A DNA stretch of 64,000 bases. Source: CAKAHY01 sp963522175 (GTDB taxonomy: Bacteria > Bacillota > Clostridia > Lachnospirales > Lachnospiraceae). A model generated the notes under the pieces. The model did not search any database. It was not told the DNA's origin and was given only the letters and a program-made list of their open reading frames with translations. Location of the stretch: contig CAUQXC010000001.1 of NCBI GenBank assembly GCA_963522175.1, forward strand, positions 404,369 through 468,368. The letters are read 5' to 3'. The first letter of the stretch is position 1. Each line of letters opens with the position of its first letter. The translations under genes and the position numbers were made by a program. Below, one piece after another: positions 15,746 through 24,597 of this stretch.

Positions 15746-16963
15746 CTAGTCAGGATTCTCAAATTTCAAACAAATCAGCTCGGATCTGAACTCACCGTTC
15801 TCAGAATATATATCCACATAATCCAATGTCATAGTCTCATCCTCAGAAAATCCCGGCTGAAAAAATACATAACCTCCATCTATAAGATAGCACACCCTGT
15901 TATCCTCAGTTATACCGTACGGCTCTCCAAACATGCTCAAAATAGTCTCATAATCATAGTCTTTTCTAATGTAAAATAGGCTTCTTGCTTCTATCCTCTC
16001 CCTTTCATCAAAAGAATAGGATTTTTCTTTAAGAAAACTTTTTATACTCTCATCATTAGTATACTCCGGAGAATATGTTAACTTAAAATAGCTTCCGTTA
16101 TATGCGCTAAATGGGTCATATAGATTATGTACAGTAAAATCATCTACGCGATCACCCATCGCACAGGTTTCAAATCTTAAACCTTCACCATAACACACAT
16201 TTATAGGCATTCCTGAACCTATAGGTATCCAGCCCCTTATATCTTTGCTCATACCTGTAAATGTTTTTCTCACATTGAACAAAAAATACTTGGCTGTAGG
16301 TTCTTCCGGCTCTATAACATTACTTTTTTTATACTTTACCTCTATGAGCTTCACATCTGTACCGTTATCGTGAAATATCAAATCCACCCTCATATCATTA
16401 TCAAGAAAATATACCAGACTATAAATACCTAGTATATCCGCTTCTCCTAATTTCTTCTCTATATCATACATTGAATCTCCCAGCATTTCACAAAACTGTT
16501 TGTTGTCCGCTTTTAAAAGACTTCCCGTTTTGTATACCATATCTTCATTCTTGTTTATATAGTACACATACTCCAATACTCCGGCACCTGATTCCGTTTC
16601 TTCTTCTGTAAAATGAAGCGAGGCGGTCGTTTCGTCATCCAAAATATATCGGAGTATATTATTTCCTTTTTCCTCATCCGGTTTACCAAGCTCTGCAATT
16701 ACAACTTCTTTCGCTTTTCCAAGCAGCAAAGAAAACTTCTTTTTCGTAGACTCATCCACATAAACTCTCTCCGCCTCTTCATTCTCTCCATTGCCTTCCT
16801 GACTTTCTTGCAAAGCTTCATCGGTTTCATGCGTTATTTGAGAAGGCTCATGCGCAAAATTCTTCATATCCTCTTGATGTTTAAACCTGAAATAAAACAG
16901 GGAACATAGCAAGGCTAAAAGCAGAGATGACAAAGGTACAAGCTTTTTCATAAATTCTCTCAT
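15746..16963 (-). CDS. membrane-anchored protein with three internal repeats, function unknown
   Basis: 405 residues from ATG 16963, four bases after the GH31 stop and behind AAAGGATG. One N-terminal membrane segment (LVPLSSLLLALLCSLFYF) followed by an acidic, Gln/Glu-rich linker to about residue 65. The exported part contains three related units of about 45 residues: LLLGKAKEVVIAELGKPDE, CEMLGDSMYDIEKKLGEAD and RKDYDYETILSMFGEPYG, each followed by Tyr-rich strands. The pattern (short helix, LG-P-D turn, strands) recalls SmpA/BamE-like modules, but I do not recognise the family. Likely co-transcribed with GH31. Confidence 0.75.
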   Translation of the reverse strand: MREFMKKLVPLSSLLLALLCSLFYFRFKHQEDMKNFAHEPSQITHETDEALQESQEGNGENEEAERVYVDESTKKKFSLLLGKAKEVVIAELGKPDEEKGNNILRYILDDETTASLHFTEEETESGAGVLEYVYYINKNEDMVYKTGSLLKADNKQFCEMLGDSMYDIEKKLGEADILGIYSLVYFLDNDMRVDLIFHDNGTDVKLIEVKYKKSNVIEPEEPTAKYFLFNVRKTFTGMSKDIRGWIPIGSGMPINVCYGEGLRFETCAMGDRVDDFTVHNLYDPFSAYNGSYFKLTYSPEYTNDESIKSFLKEKSYSFDERERIEARSLFYIRKDYDYETILSMFGEPYGITEDNRVCYLIDGGYVFFQPGFSEDETMTLDYVDIYSENGEFRSELICLKFENPD

Positions 16964-16967
16964 AATT

Positions 16968-18443
16968 TTACATCCTTTCAATCACAAGCAAATTGTCAAT
17001 ACTCAAATCAAGCTCTATTTCTTCTCCGTTTTCATATACTTTTGTACCAAGCTTCCACCTCCCCTTAGGAAATCTGATAAGCTTTTTTTTCTCATTTTCC
17101 CTTGTAACGGGAACTACCATGTATTTATCGCCCAACATAAATACATCTTTTATTTTTTCAAAGCCTTCGTGAGGAAAAACGTACTCCAAAAGTCTTACAA
17201 AAGGCTCTTTTGAGCGGCAACATTCATCAAAAAGCTCCTTGATATAGGGCATAAGTTTTTTTCTTAAATCTAAAAGCACCTTAAGCTTATAAATATCCTC
17301 GCCCAAAACATAGGAAGGCAATACCGAAAACTGCATGCTCGGAAAAAGAGTCGCCACCTGAGAATGCGCCAAAAATATATCCCTTTTCAGCTCACATTTC
17401 TCTCTTATATCACTTACCTCGCCTCCGCCTATCATATCAGGTGCAAAAAAAGGGTGTCCCCCCAAGCCGAGAGCCAAGGCATCCGGAATAAGGGCGGCTA
17501 TTCCCGTTTTCCCCCAGCTGTGCTTTTTATCGCAAAGTCTTTCAAAAACATTCAAGGACGGAGTATTAAAATCCGCTCTCAACTCATTGAAAGAATATTT
17601 TGAAGCAAGCTCCGCCCACAGAAAGCTCTGCCTGTCGGGTTCATGTTCATTCAAATAGTATAAACTGTCCCCGCCGTCAGCCTTAAAGCCGTCTACACCC
17701 AGCTTTACCAGCTCTTCAAATACATTTTCCATGTATACAAGGCTCTCTTTTTTTCTGAGGTCAAAAGTTGCCGAGGTTTCGTTCCACCATTTCAGCTTGT
17801 AAATTTCATTATTTTCAGTCAGAAGCAAGGAGTTCTCTTTACAGTATTCATACACCTTCGCTTCAAAGCTTAGGTAAGGACAGACCCAAAGCATAAGTGA
17901 AAAGCCCATATCATGCAAAGCTTTTATCATCTCTTCGGGGTTTGGAAACTTTTCCTCGTCAAAGCGCCAATCTCCGTAATCCTTGCACCATTTGTCATCT
18001 ATTACAAGAGTTCCGGCAGGCAAGCCGAGAGCCAGAATATCCCTTGCATAAGCAAGAACCTTTTCCTGTGTAATATCGAAAGGGGCATACATCCATGTAT
18101 TATATACGGGACTTTCCACCAATTTTTTTGCTATCTTTATGCTGCCCGAGCCGAAATGAGCCTTTGCAGCGGCTTTATAAGCTTCCCTTAGATTTCTTAG
18201 ACCCTCTTTGAAAGTTACGGACTCATCTATTTCAATTTCACCCCCGGCAAAAATGGCAATAAATCCGTCTTCTTTATAAATATATCTACCCTTATTACTT
18301 AAAAGTAAGGGAGTCATCTGATTAACCGTAGGATTGTTTTTCATCTGCACCTTGCCCGAAAAGTCCGCGGAATAAGGCATGTCCGTACCATAGGCACTTA
18401 CCGCCGGGTACCATACCTCGTCTTCAAAAATCTTGATTTTCAT
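16968..18443 (-). CDS. glycoside hydrolase family 31 (alpha-glycosidase)
   Basis: 491 residues, cytoplasmic (no signal peptide). Seen: TLVIDDKWCKDYGDWRFDEE, FSLMLWVCPYLS, and DGFKADGGD where Asp256 is the expected GH31 nucleophile; Asp321 (ALIPDA) is a candidate acid/base by position. The protein is short for the family (600-800), lacking much of the usual N- and C-terminal beta domains, and resembles the MYORG/NET37-like GH31 branch rather than maltase types. Substrate unknown; retaining alpha-glycoside hydrolysis is the family activity. It follows the NSS transporter by 12 bases, an unusual partner since GH31 genes normally neighbour sugar importers. Confidence 0.88.
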   Translation of the reverse strand: MKIKIFEDEVWYPAVSAYGTDMPYSADFSGKVQMKNNPTVNQMTPLLLSNKGRYIYKEDGFIAIFAGGEIEIDESVTFKEGLRNLREAYKAAAKAHFGSGSIKIAKKLVESPVYNTWMYAPFDITQEKVLAYARDILALGLPAGTLVIDDKWCKDYGDWRFDEEKFPNPEEMIKALHDMGFSLMLWVCPYLSFEAKVYEYCKENSLLLTENNEIYKLKWWNETSATFDLRKKESLVYMENVFEELVKLGVDGFKADGGDSLYYLNEHEPDRQSFLWAELASKYSFNELRADFNTPSLNVFERLCDKKHSWGKTGIAALIPDALALGLGGHPFFAPDMIGGGEVSDIREKCELKRDIFLAHSQVATLFPSMQFSVLPSYVLGEDIYKLKVLLDLRKKLMPYIKELFDECCRSKEPFVRLLEYVFPHEGFEKIKDVFMLGDKYMVVPVTRENEKKKLIRFPKGRWKLGTKVYENGEEIELDLSIDNLLVIERM

Positions 18444-18455
18444 ACCTACACTCTC

Positions 18456-19778
18456 CTAAAATGAAATACCCTTTATCAAGGCAATAAGACAGAGTATGAG
18501 CGCAAAAGGAACATACAAGTATCTGCCCATATTATACCACAAATCTCCTACTTTTTTATCTGTTCCTTTATTTATTTCTCTCAAAAGATCTTCTTTTTTC
18601 ATTACCCAAAACCAAACAGCTGCTCCTATGCAGGCACCTATAGGTATTATATATATGGATACCAAATCCATCCAAGGACCCCATTTTGATATAGGCTCCA
18701 TAAACATTCCTATTCCTATGAGAAGTATGCCTATGATCACACTGACAATTTTTCTCGGAAGCTTTTTCCACTTATATTCCAATGACTCGACAACAGCCTC
18801 TATCATATTCTGAAGAGAGCTTATTCCGCCGAAGGTTACGGCTAAAAACAGCAATATGGCGAATATTCTTCCTCCTATTATGTCCTGTAAAATGGTCGGA
18901 AGAGTAACAAAAAGTAAGCCCGGACCTCCGCTTACATCTATACCGTAGGCAAAGCAGGCGGGTATCATTACCAAGCTTGCCATCAAAGCCGCTACGGTAT
19001 CAAAAACAGCCGTATTTTTTGCTCCGTATACAACATCTTCCTTATCATCAAGATAAGCACCGTAAACTATCATTCCCGAACCCGTTACCGACAAAGAAAA
19101 GAATGCCTGCCCCATAGCCCATATCCATGTCATAGGGTCTTTGAGGTAGGTAAAGTCCGGGGTAAGTAAAAACCTATAGCCGGCAAGCGCATTAGGTAAA
19201 AACGCTATTCTGAATGCTATCAAGACAAAAAGCATGAAAAACAAAGGCATCATGATTTTATTGGTTTTTTCTATGGCTTCCGTACCCACAAATACGGTAA
19301 CCAAAGTAAGAATAAGTACGATTATATGATACGGTAAGACCGAAAAGTCCTTTAAGGAAAACTCCGAAAACCACGCATCGGCATCCACACTCATAATGTT
19401 TCCCGTAATCGAATCGAATAAGCCCTTTAAAACATAGGCTATGATGACCGCATAACCCAGAGCTATACAAAACGAGCCTATAAGCGGCAACCAACCTATA
19501 TGCTTTAAAAATTTCGATTTTGGAAACCTTGATGTAACAGCCTTTTCATAAGCTCCCAAGGTTCCCGTCCCGGCATACCTTCCTATAGCATACTCCGTTG
19601 ACAAGCCTACGAAGCTGAACAAAAGTACAAAAATGAGGTACGGAATCAAAAATGCCGCACCTCCGTTTGAGCCTATCTTATACGGGAAACCCCATACATT
19701 CGCCATACCTACGGCTGAACCTACACAAGCCAATATAAAGCCCCATCTTGTTTTAAATTTAGTTTTATGATTAGACAT
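18456..19778 (-). CDS. sodium-dependent transporter, NSS (SNF) family
   Basis: 440 residues with about eleven to twelve membrane helices. Seen: RWGFILACVGSAVGMANVWGFPYKIGSNGGAAFL at the N-terminus (written here in parts: WGFILACVGSAVGMANVW, FPYKIGSNGGAAFL), the unwound TM1 sodium and substrate site of the NSS/LeuT family, and SGPGLLFVTLPTIL-like TM6 region. Known substrates are amino acids and related compounds such as choline or tyramine; the specific one cannot be read. Bacterial members of this length often have 11-12 helices. Next to GH31 downstream. Confidence 0.9.
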   Translation of the reverse strand: MSNHKTKFKTRWGFILACVGSAVGMANVWGFPYKIGSNGGAAFLIPYLIFVLLFSFVGLSTEYAIGRYAGTGTLGAYEKAVTSRFPKSKFLKHIGWLPLIGSFCIALGYAVIIAYVLKGLFDSITGNIMSVDADAWFSEFSLKDFSVLPYHIIVLILTLVTVFVGTEAIEKTNKIMMPLFFMLFVLIAFRIAFLPNALAGYRFLLTPDFTYLKDPMTWIWAMGQAFFSLSVTGSGMIVYGAYLDDKEDVVYGAKNTAVFDTVAALMASLVMIPACFAYGIDVSGGPGLLFVTLPTILQDIIGGRIFAILLFLAVTFGGISSLQNMIEAVVESLEYKWKKLPRKIVSVIIGILLIGIGMFMEPISKWGPWMDLVSIYIIPIGACIGAAVWFWVMKKEDLLREINKGTDKKVGDLWYNMGRYLYVPFALILCLIALIKGISF

Positions 19779-19863
19779 ACCTATCCCCTTTATAAATATT
19801 TTTAACGATACATAAATTTAAAGCGTTAAAGCAATCTAATAATAAACTTATATTCCATAAAAA

Positions 19864-21966
19864 TCAATAGTTTAACTGTTTCCTTTTTTCATTAATATCC
19901 TCTACAATTTTTTCGCCTAAGGCCGTCGGATTTACATCAACATACATAACCGAACCCAAAGTCTTTCTCGTTCCTTCCTTTAAAAACTCTATTGTTCTCG
20001 GAGATCCGTGAATCTGAGCTTCTACGCAATGATAAGAATTAATACCTTGAAGTCTGAAACCCAGCGCCGCATCTATACCTTTTTCATTGGACCACTCGGG
20101 AGAAGCGAAAGCAAAAGGCATTTCCTTTAGGTTCTTTCCCAACATTCCCGCTATAGCCGTAAAAATTCCCGATGACCTTGTGTTATCTATACACTCGCCG
20201 ACATGCATTACAGGAGGCATATTATCCTTTTCAAGAAACTCTCTTAAGTTTTTTCCGCACTTGGAATAGGCTATATCCGTTGTTTGGCAATATCCCATCT
20301 TTAAGAGCGGAAATGATGCACAGCCGTTTGTCAATATCAAAATATCATTTTTAAGAAGCACATCCGCCACATCCAAAATAGCCTTTTCATAAGGTATTCT
20401 CGGATTGTTGCAACCTACCAAATTGACAATACCTTTTATTTTTCCGCTTTTTAAAGCATCCGCCAAAGGCTCCATACTTCCGTAGTATTTAGATAAGTAT
20501 TCAAGAGAAAATCCCACCTCGGCATCCACCTCGTATGGAGGTATAAATACGGGTATACCTTGCCTGTCTTCGTAACTTTCAATAGCTCTTTCTATTATTT
20601 TTTCGGCAATCCTTTGCGTGTCTTTTAAATTTGAATGATGGTGGTCATAGCCTATATGTTCCGCTCCGGGAAGTCTTGCCGAATCGCTTGTTGTAACAAC
20701 CGTTGTTTTAAAGCACCTTGCAACATCCATTATTGCCGGGTATACATCCTGAACATCGGCAACCCATAAATCCAAAGCTCCCGTTCCCAATACAAGCTCC
20801 GCACCGACCGCATTTGATAAGGGAATCACTCCGTTATACCTGTACATTGACGAAAGTCCCGAACAACAAATCCCGTAAAAGCAGATTCCCTTTGCCCCTT
20901 TAGATTTTGCAAGCTTTGTATACTTTTTCGATTGCCCTGTTTTTACTATTTCCCTCACAAGCATAGGAAGATGTCCATGGACGGCTATGTTTACATAACC
21001 CTTTTTAAGAGCTCCCACATTGACCTTTGATGTAACTCTGTCTCCCACTCCCAGCAGACAGTCTGTAGCTATCGAAGTCGCAACGACGCCTGCAAAAGTA
21101 AATGCAAGTCCGCAACGTAAAAACTGTTTCATGATAGATTCCCAGTCTCCGTCCGTACCGACACCGGTTTTATGATAAGCTTCAAAAACCTCGTGATAGG
21201 CACTGATAGGCATGATATCCAGCTCTTTCCATACCTTTTTTCTTTCATCCAAGGCACAGGCTTCTATAGTTTTAAAAATATCCGGCTCGGTTCTCGACAT
21301 ATCTTCAAGTAAGATATTTGCCAGATCTATAGTAATATTTTTTAATTGCCTATGCTTTGTAGGTATATTAAAGACTTTAGCCATAGCACGTATCTTATGC
21401 TCTCCGTCTATAGGTACATTAAGCTTTCCCTGAGCCGCCCACTTAAGATTTAATATTATTTCTCTTCCATGCATACCGTGCTGAGCCGCTCCTGCAGCCG
21501 CACTTCTCAAAAGATTTCTTGCTACTATAAGATCCGCATCCGCTCCGCACACTCCTTTAGGGCTTTTAGGGGTAACCTTGCAGGGACCCATATTACAAAA
21601 TTTACAGCAGACTCCCGTCATTCCGAACGCACACTGCGGCTGTTGCCTGTCAAATCTGTCAAAAGCCGTATCTATACCAAGCTGCTCCATTCGAAGTATC
21701 ATCTCTCTTACCGCGGGATCCGGGGTTGCCTCAAGTACTTCCTGTTTTGACGGAAATGTTTTTCTATATGCGGCAACAGCTTTCATATAATCTTCCGTGA
21801 ACGCTTCTTCATGGCTGTGCTCATATTCATTTCCGTTTTCATCAATGTGCTTATGGCTATGTCCCGCTACAGGCTTTAATACTCTTGGGATACCGTTTTC
21901 ATCAAAACCTATAATAGCCCTGTGTCTGTGCTCCTCTTCATGTTCATCTGCATGTGTGTGACCCAT
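19864..21966 (-). CDS. cooS: CooS-like carbon monoxide dehydrogenase with His-rich N-terminus and altered C-cluster
   Basis: 700 residues. Residues 1-55 are a His-rich head (10 His in the first 52) absent from ordinary CooS. The D-cluster (Cys112, Cys120) and B-cluster (Cys121, 124, 129, 140) motifs are intact (QPQCAFGMTGVCCKFC, GPC, GVCG). C-cluster ligands: HGH at 330-332, GICC at 365-368, Cys519 (VGCNNP), Cys549 (TNGCA) and Cys592 (GECIDNTR) are present, Lys629 too; but the conserved DVQC is DVQD, so the Cys ligand is Asp407, and the usual CCTGNE is CCSGLS. No cooC, cooF, ACS or hydrogenase genes are nearby. CO oxidation is therefore uncertain; a different redox reaction on this scaffold is possible. 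Own promoter at 22074-22102. Confidence 0.9.
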   Translation of the reverse strand: MGHTHADEHEEEHRHRAIIGFDENGIPRVLKPVAGHSHKHIDENGNEYEHSHEEAFTEDYMKAVAAYRKTFPSKQEVLEATPDPAVREMILRMEQLGIDTAFDRFDRQQPQCAFGMTGVCCKFCNMGPCKVTPKSPKGVCGADADLIVARNLLRSAAAGAAQHGMHGREIILNLKWAAQGKLNVPIDGEHKIRAMAKVFNIPTKHRQLKNITIDLANILLEDMSRTEPDIFKTIEACALDERKKVWKELDIMPISAYHEVFEAYHKTGVGTDGDWESIMKQFLRCGLAFTFAGVVATSIATDCLLGVGDRVTSKVNVGALKKGYVNIAVHGHLPMLVREIVKTGQSKKYTKLAKSKGAKGICFYGICCSGLSSMYRYNGVIPLSNAVGAELVLGTGALDLWVADVQDVYPAIMDVARCFKTTVVTTSDSARLPGAEHIGYDHHHSNLKDTQRIAEKIIERAIESYEDRQGIPVFIPPYEVDAEVGFSLEYLSKYYGSMEPLADALKSGKIKGIVNLVGCNNPRIPYEKAILDVADVLLKNDILILTNGCASFPLLKMGYCQTTDIAYSKCGKNLREFLEKDNMPPVMHVGECIDNTRSSGIFTAIAGMLGKNLKEMPFAFASPEWSNEKGIDAALGFRLQGINSYHCVEAQIHGSPRTIEFLKEGTRKTLGSVMYVDVNPTALGEKIVEDINEKRKQLNY

Positions 21967-22073
21967 ATTTATTTTTCCTCCTCTTACCCTGCATTATCAA
22001 TATAAACTGAAAACTTTTATACCTCTATATTAAACATATTAATTCAGTAGGTTTATAGGTATTTACGCTCGTA

Positions 22074-22102
22074 ATTATACATTCTCTTAAAATTTTAGTC
22101 AA
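22074..22102 (-). promoter_or_regulatory. promoter of the CooS-like gene
   Basis: Minus-strand TTGACT (22097-22102), 17-base spacer, TATAAT (22074-22079); start codon about 105 bases downstream, leaving a roughly 100-base leader with no recognised structure. Confidence 0.75.
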
Positions 22103-22116
22103 CCGCTTTTTACCTC

Positions 22117-22184
22117 TTGATTTATTTACTCACAGGTGTTATCATTGTCCTCATCATATAGTTTTAAAAACTACATTATGTAGT
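22117..22184 (+). promoter_or_regulatory. promoter and palindrome upstream of the hemolysin III gene
   Basis: Plus-strand TTGATT (22117-22122), 17-base spacer, TATCAT (22140-22145). Downstream, ACTACATTATGTAGT (22170-22184) is a perfect 7-bp-arm palindrome around one T, between the -10 box and the AGGAGG site, in operator position. The protein that might bind is unknown. Confidence 0.5.
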
Positions 22185-22209
22185 ATGTAATATCAAAAGG
22201 AGGTATGTC

Positions 22210-22884
22210 ATGAATATTTTTAAACATCTCAAAGAACACGGTTTCAAGGATCCCGGCAGTGCAATAACTCATCTCATAGCCATGCTTATGGCGATTGTTG
22301 CCGCCATACCTTTGCTTTATAAGGCATGTGCCTCACAAAGCGGCAAACCCAAGCTTCTTACTCTTTCAATTTTTATAGTCAGTATGATACTTCTTTATGC
22401 GGCAAGCACGGTTTATCATACCTTTGATATATCCAAAAAGATAAATACTCTTTTGAAAAAAATAGATCACATGATGATTTTCGTACTGATAGCCGGAACC
22501 TACACGCCCGTGTGCCTGCTTGTAATCGGAGGTTTTCAGGGAAAGCTTCTTTTGTTTCTTGTGTGGGGTATCGCCCTTATGGGAATGTGTATAAATGCGC
22601 TTTGGATATACTGTCCGAAAATATTTTCCTCCGCCATATACATAGGTCTGGGCTGGTTATGCGTTTTTATGATTGCCAAAATCATTAAAGCTTTGCCGAC
22701 TACGGGCTTTGTGTGGTTGCTTGCCGGCGGCATTATTTATACTATAGGAGGCGTCATTTATGCCTTAAAGCTTAAAGCCTTCAATTCTCTTTCAAAGAAT
22801 TTCGGCTCCCATGAAGTCTTCCACCTTTTTGTAATGGCGGGAAGCTTCTGCCATTACATGCTTATGTACTCATATCTGGCATAG
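22210..22884 (+). CDS. hemolysin III / YqfA family membrane protein (PAQR superfamily)
   Basis: 224 residues, seven hydrophobic segments. Conserved metal-ligand motifs of the family: STVYHTFD in the second helix region, DHMMIFVLIAGTYTPVCL in the middle, and HEVFHLFVMAGSFCHY near the C-terminus, whose His residues likely bind zinc. Biochemical role in bacteria is unsettled; PAQR relatives include ceramidase-like enzymes. Single gene with AAAGGAGGT ribosome binding site and its own terminator. Confidence 0.92.
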   Translation: MNIFKHLKEHGFKDPGSAITHLIAMLMAIVAAIPLLYKACASQSGKPKLLTLSIFIVSMILLYAASTVYHTFDISKKINTLLKKIDHMMIFVLIAGTYTPVCLLVIGGFQGKLLLFLVWGIALMGMCINALWIYCPKIFSSAIYIGLGWLCVFMIAKIIKALPTTGFVWLLAGGIIYTIGGVIYALKLKAFNSLSKNFGSHEVFHLFVMAGSFCHYMLMYSYLA

Positions 22885-22886
22885 TG

Positions 22887-22919
22887 AAATCCCAAGCCTG
22901 TTTAGGTTTGGGATTTTTT
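22887..22919 (+). terminator. intrinsic terminator of the hemolysin III gene
   Basis: AAATCCCAA (22887-22895) pairs with TTGGGATTT (22908-22916) and runs into a T-tract; begins two bases after the stop codon. Confidence 0.85.
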
Positions 22920-23012
22920 ATCAATAGCGTTAGTTATCAGACAATATCGTTATTTTAACTACTTTTGTATAAACTATTGCATTATAATTTTTTTATGTTA
23001 TCATTAATCCAT

Positions 23013-23033
23013 AGTAATTTAGTATGAATTACT
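23013..23033 (+). promoter_or_regulatory. inverted repeat in the aldehyde dehydrogenase leader
   Basis: AGTAATT (23013-23019) and AATTACT (23027-23033) with a 7-base spacer, lying 25 bases after a TATAAT box (22983-22988) and before the AAAGGAG site. Position suits an operator. The -35 region is weak, consistent with regulated expression (inference). Confidence 0.4.
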
Positions 23034-23061
23034 CAGCAGATAAAAAGGAGCGTGATATACG

Positions 23062-24546
23062 ATGGAAAAATTATTAAAAGATAACTATGGTCTGTTCATT
23101 AACGGTGAATTCGTTGCGGCATCCGACGGTGCCACTTTTGATACATTCTCTCCGGCAACCGGCGAAAAGCTTGCAAGCGTTGCCGAGGCTACCAAGGATG
23201 ATGTTGACAGAGCTGTAGCTGCGGCTTGGAAGGCTTTCGAAAGCTGGAAAAATGTGGATAAAGCTTCAAGGGCTGAAATTCTCTTGAAAATTGCGGACAT
23301 TATAGACGAAAACAAAGAAAGACTTGCTAAAATAGAGAGTCTTGACAACGGTAAGCCTATCAGAGAAACCATGGCTGTAGATATACCTTTTGCCGCGGAT
23401 CATTTCAGATACTTCGCCGGTGCGATAAGAACCGAAGAAGACTCGGCAAACTTACTAAATAACGACACTTTATCTTTGGTACTTCGTGAACCTATAGGAG
23501 TAGTCGGACAAATAGTTCCTTGGAACTTCCCTTTCCTTATGGCTGCGTGGAAGCTGGCTCCGGTACTTGCTTCGGGTTGTTGCAGCGTTTTTAAAACGTC
23601 TTCATCAACCCCGCTTAGCGTTATAGTATTGGCAGAGCTTATAAAGGATGTTCTTCCTGCCGGTGTATTCAATGTTATTTCGGGTGCCGGCTCAAAATCA
23701 GGTCAATATATTCTTGACCATCCGGGCTTTAGAAAACTCGCATTTACAGGCTCTACCGAAATAGGCTGTTCCGTTGCCAAAGCAGCTGCCGACAGACTTA
23801 TTCCGGCAACCTTGGAGCTTGGAGGAAAATCGGCAAACATCTTCTTCCCTGACTGCGACTTTGACATGGCTATAGACGGAGTTCAGCTCGGTATCTTATT
23901 TAACCAAGGTCAGGTATGCTGTGCCGGCTCAAGAGTTTTTGTTCATGAGGACATTTACGATAAATTCGTAGCTGCAGCGGTGGAACAGTTCAATAAGGTA
24001 AAGGTCGGAGATCCTCTTGACATGAACACTCAAATGGGTTCACAGGTTAATGCAAAGCAGGTACAGAAGATTCAGTCCTGCGTAGATGCGGCTGTTAAGG
24101 GCGGTGCAAAAATCGCTTGCGGCGGTTCCTCTTACACAGAGGGAGAGCTTGCAAAGGGCGCTTTCTATAAACCTACTCTTCTTGTGGACGTAACAAATGA
24201 TATGGAAGTTGCTCGTGAAGAAATATTCGGACCTGTTGCCGTAGTTATCAAGTTCAAAACGGAAGAAGAAGTTATAGCGATGGCAAATGACAGTGATTAC
24301 GGTCTCGGCGGCGGTGTTTGGACAAAAGATTTAAACCGTGCCTTAAGAGTTTCCAGAGCTATAGAAACCGGTCGTGTATGGGTTAACACCTACAATGCAA
24401 TCCCTGCCGGAGCACCTTTCGGAGGATATAAGACTTCAGGCATAGGAAGAGAAACTCACAAGGTTATCCTTGAGCATTATACACAAATGAAAAATATCAT
24501 TATAAATCTTTCGGAAAAGCCGAGCGGATTTTACCCTAAGAAATAA
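23062..24546 (+). CDS. NAD(P)-dependent aldehyde dehydrogenase
   Basis: 494 residues, full-length ALDH superfamily. Seen: IVPWNFPFLMAAWKLAPVLA, FTGSTEIG in the Rossmann fold, LELGGKSANIFF with general base Glu252, and NQGQVCCAGSR with catalytic Cys286. Related to broad-specificity Firmicute ALDHs that oxidise aldehydes to acids; the substrate is not predictable. Monocistronic, AAAGGAG site, bidirectional terminator 10 bases after the stop. Confidence 0.93.
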   Translation: MEKLLKDNYGLFINGEFVAASDGATFDTFSPATGEKLASVAEATKDDVDRAVAAAWKAFESWKNVDKASRAEILLKIADIIDENKERLAKIESLDNGKPIRETMAVDIPFAADHFRYFAGAIRTEEDSANLLNNDTLSLVLREPIGVVGQIVPWNFPFLMAAWKLAPVLASGCCSVFKTSSSTPLSVIVLAELIKDVLPAGVFNVISGAGSKSGQYILDHPGFRKLAFTGSTEIGCSVAKAAADRLIPATLELGGKSANIFFPDCDFDMAIDGVQLGILFNQGQVCCAGSRVFVHEDIYDKFVAAAVEQFNKVKVGDPLDMNTQMGSQVNAKQVQKIQSCVDAAVKGGAKIACGGSSYTEGELAKGAFYKPTLLVDVTNDMEVAREEIFGPVAVVIKFKTEEEVIAMANDSDYGLGGGVWTKDLNRALRVSRAIETGRVWVNTYNAIPAGAPFGGYKTSGIGRETHKVILEHYTQMKNIIINLSEKPSGFYPKK

Positions 24547-24556
24547 AAAAGTACAC

Positions 24557-24588
24557 ACAAAAGACCGTCTATATAGGCGGTCTTTTGT
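24557..24588. terminator. bidirectional terminator between convergent genes
   Basis: ACAAAAGACCG (24557-24567) pairs with CGGTCTTTTGT (24578-24588). Serves the aldehyde dehydrogenase (plus) and the beta-helix lipoprotein (minus). Confidence 0.85.
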
Positions 24589-24597
24589 CATCAAAGC

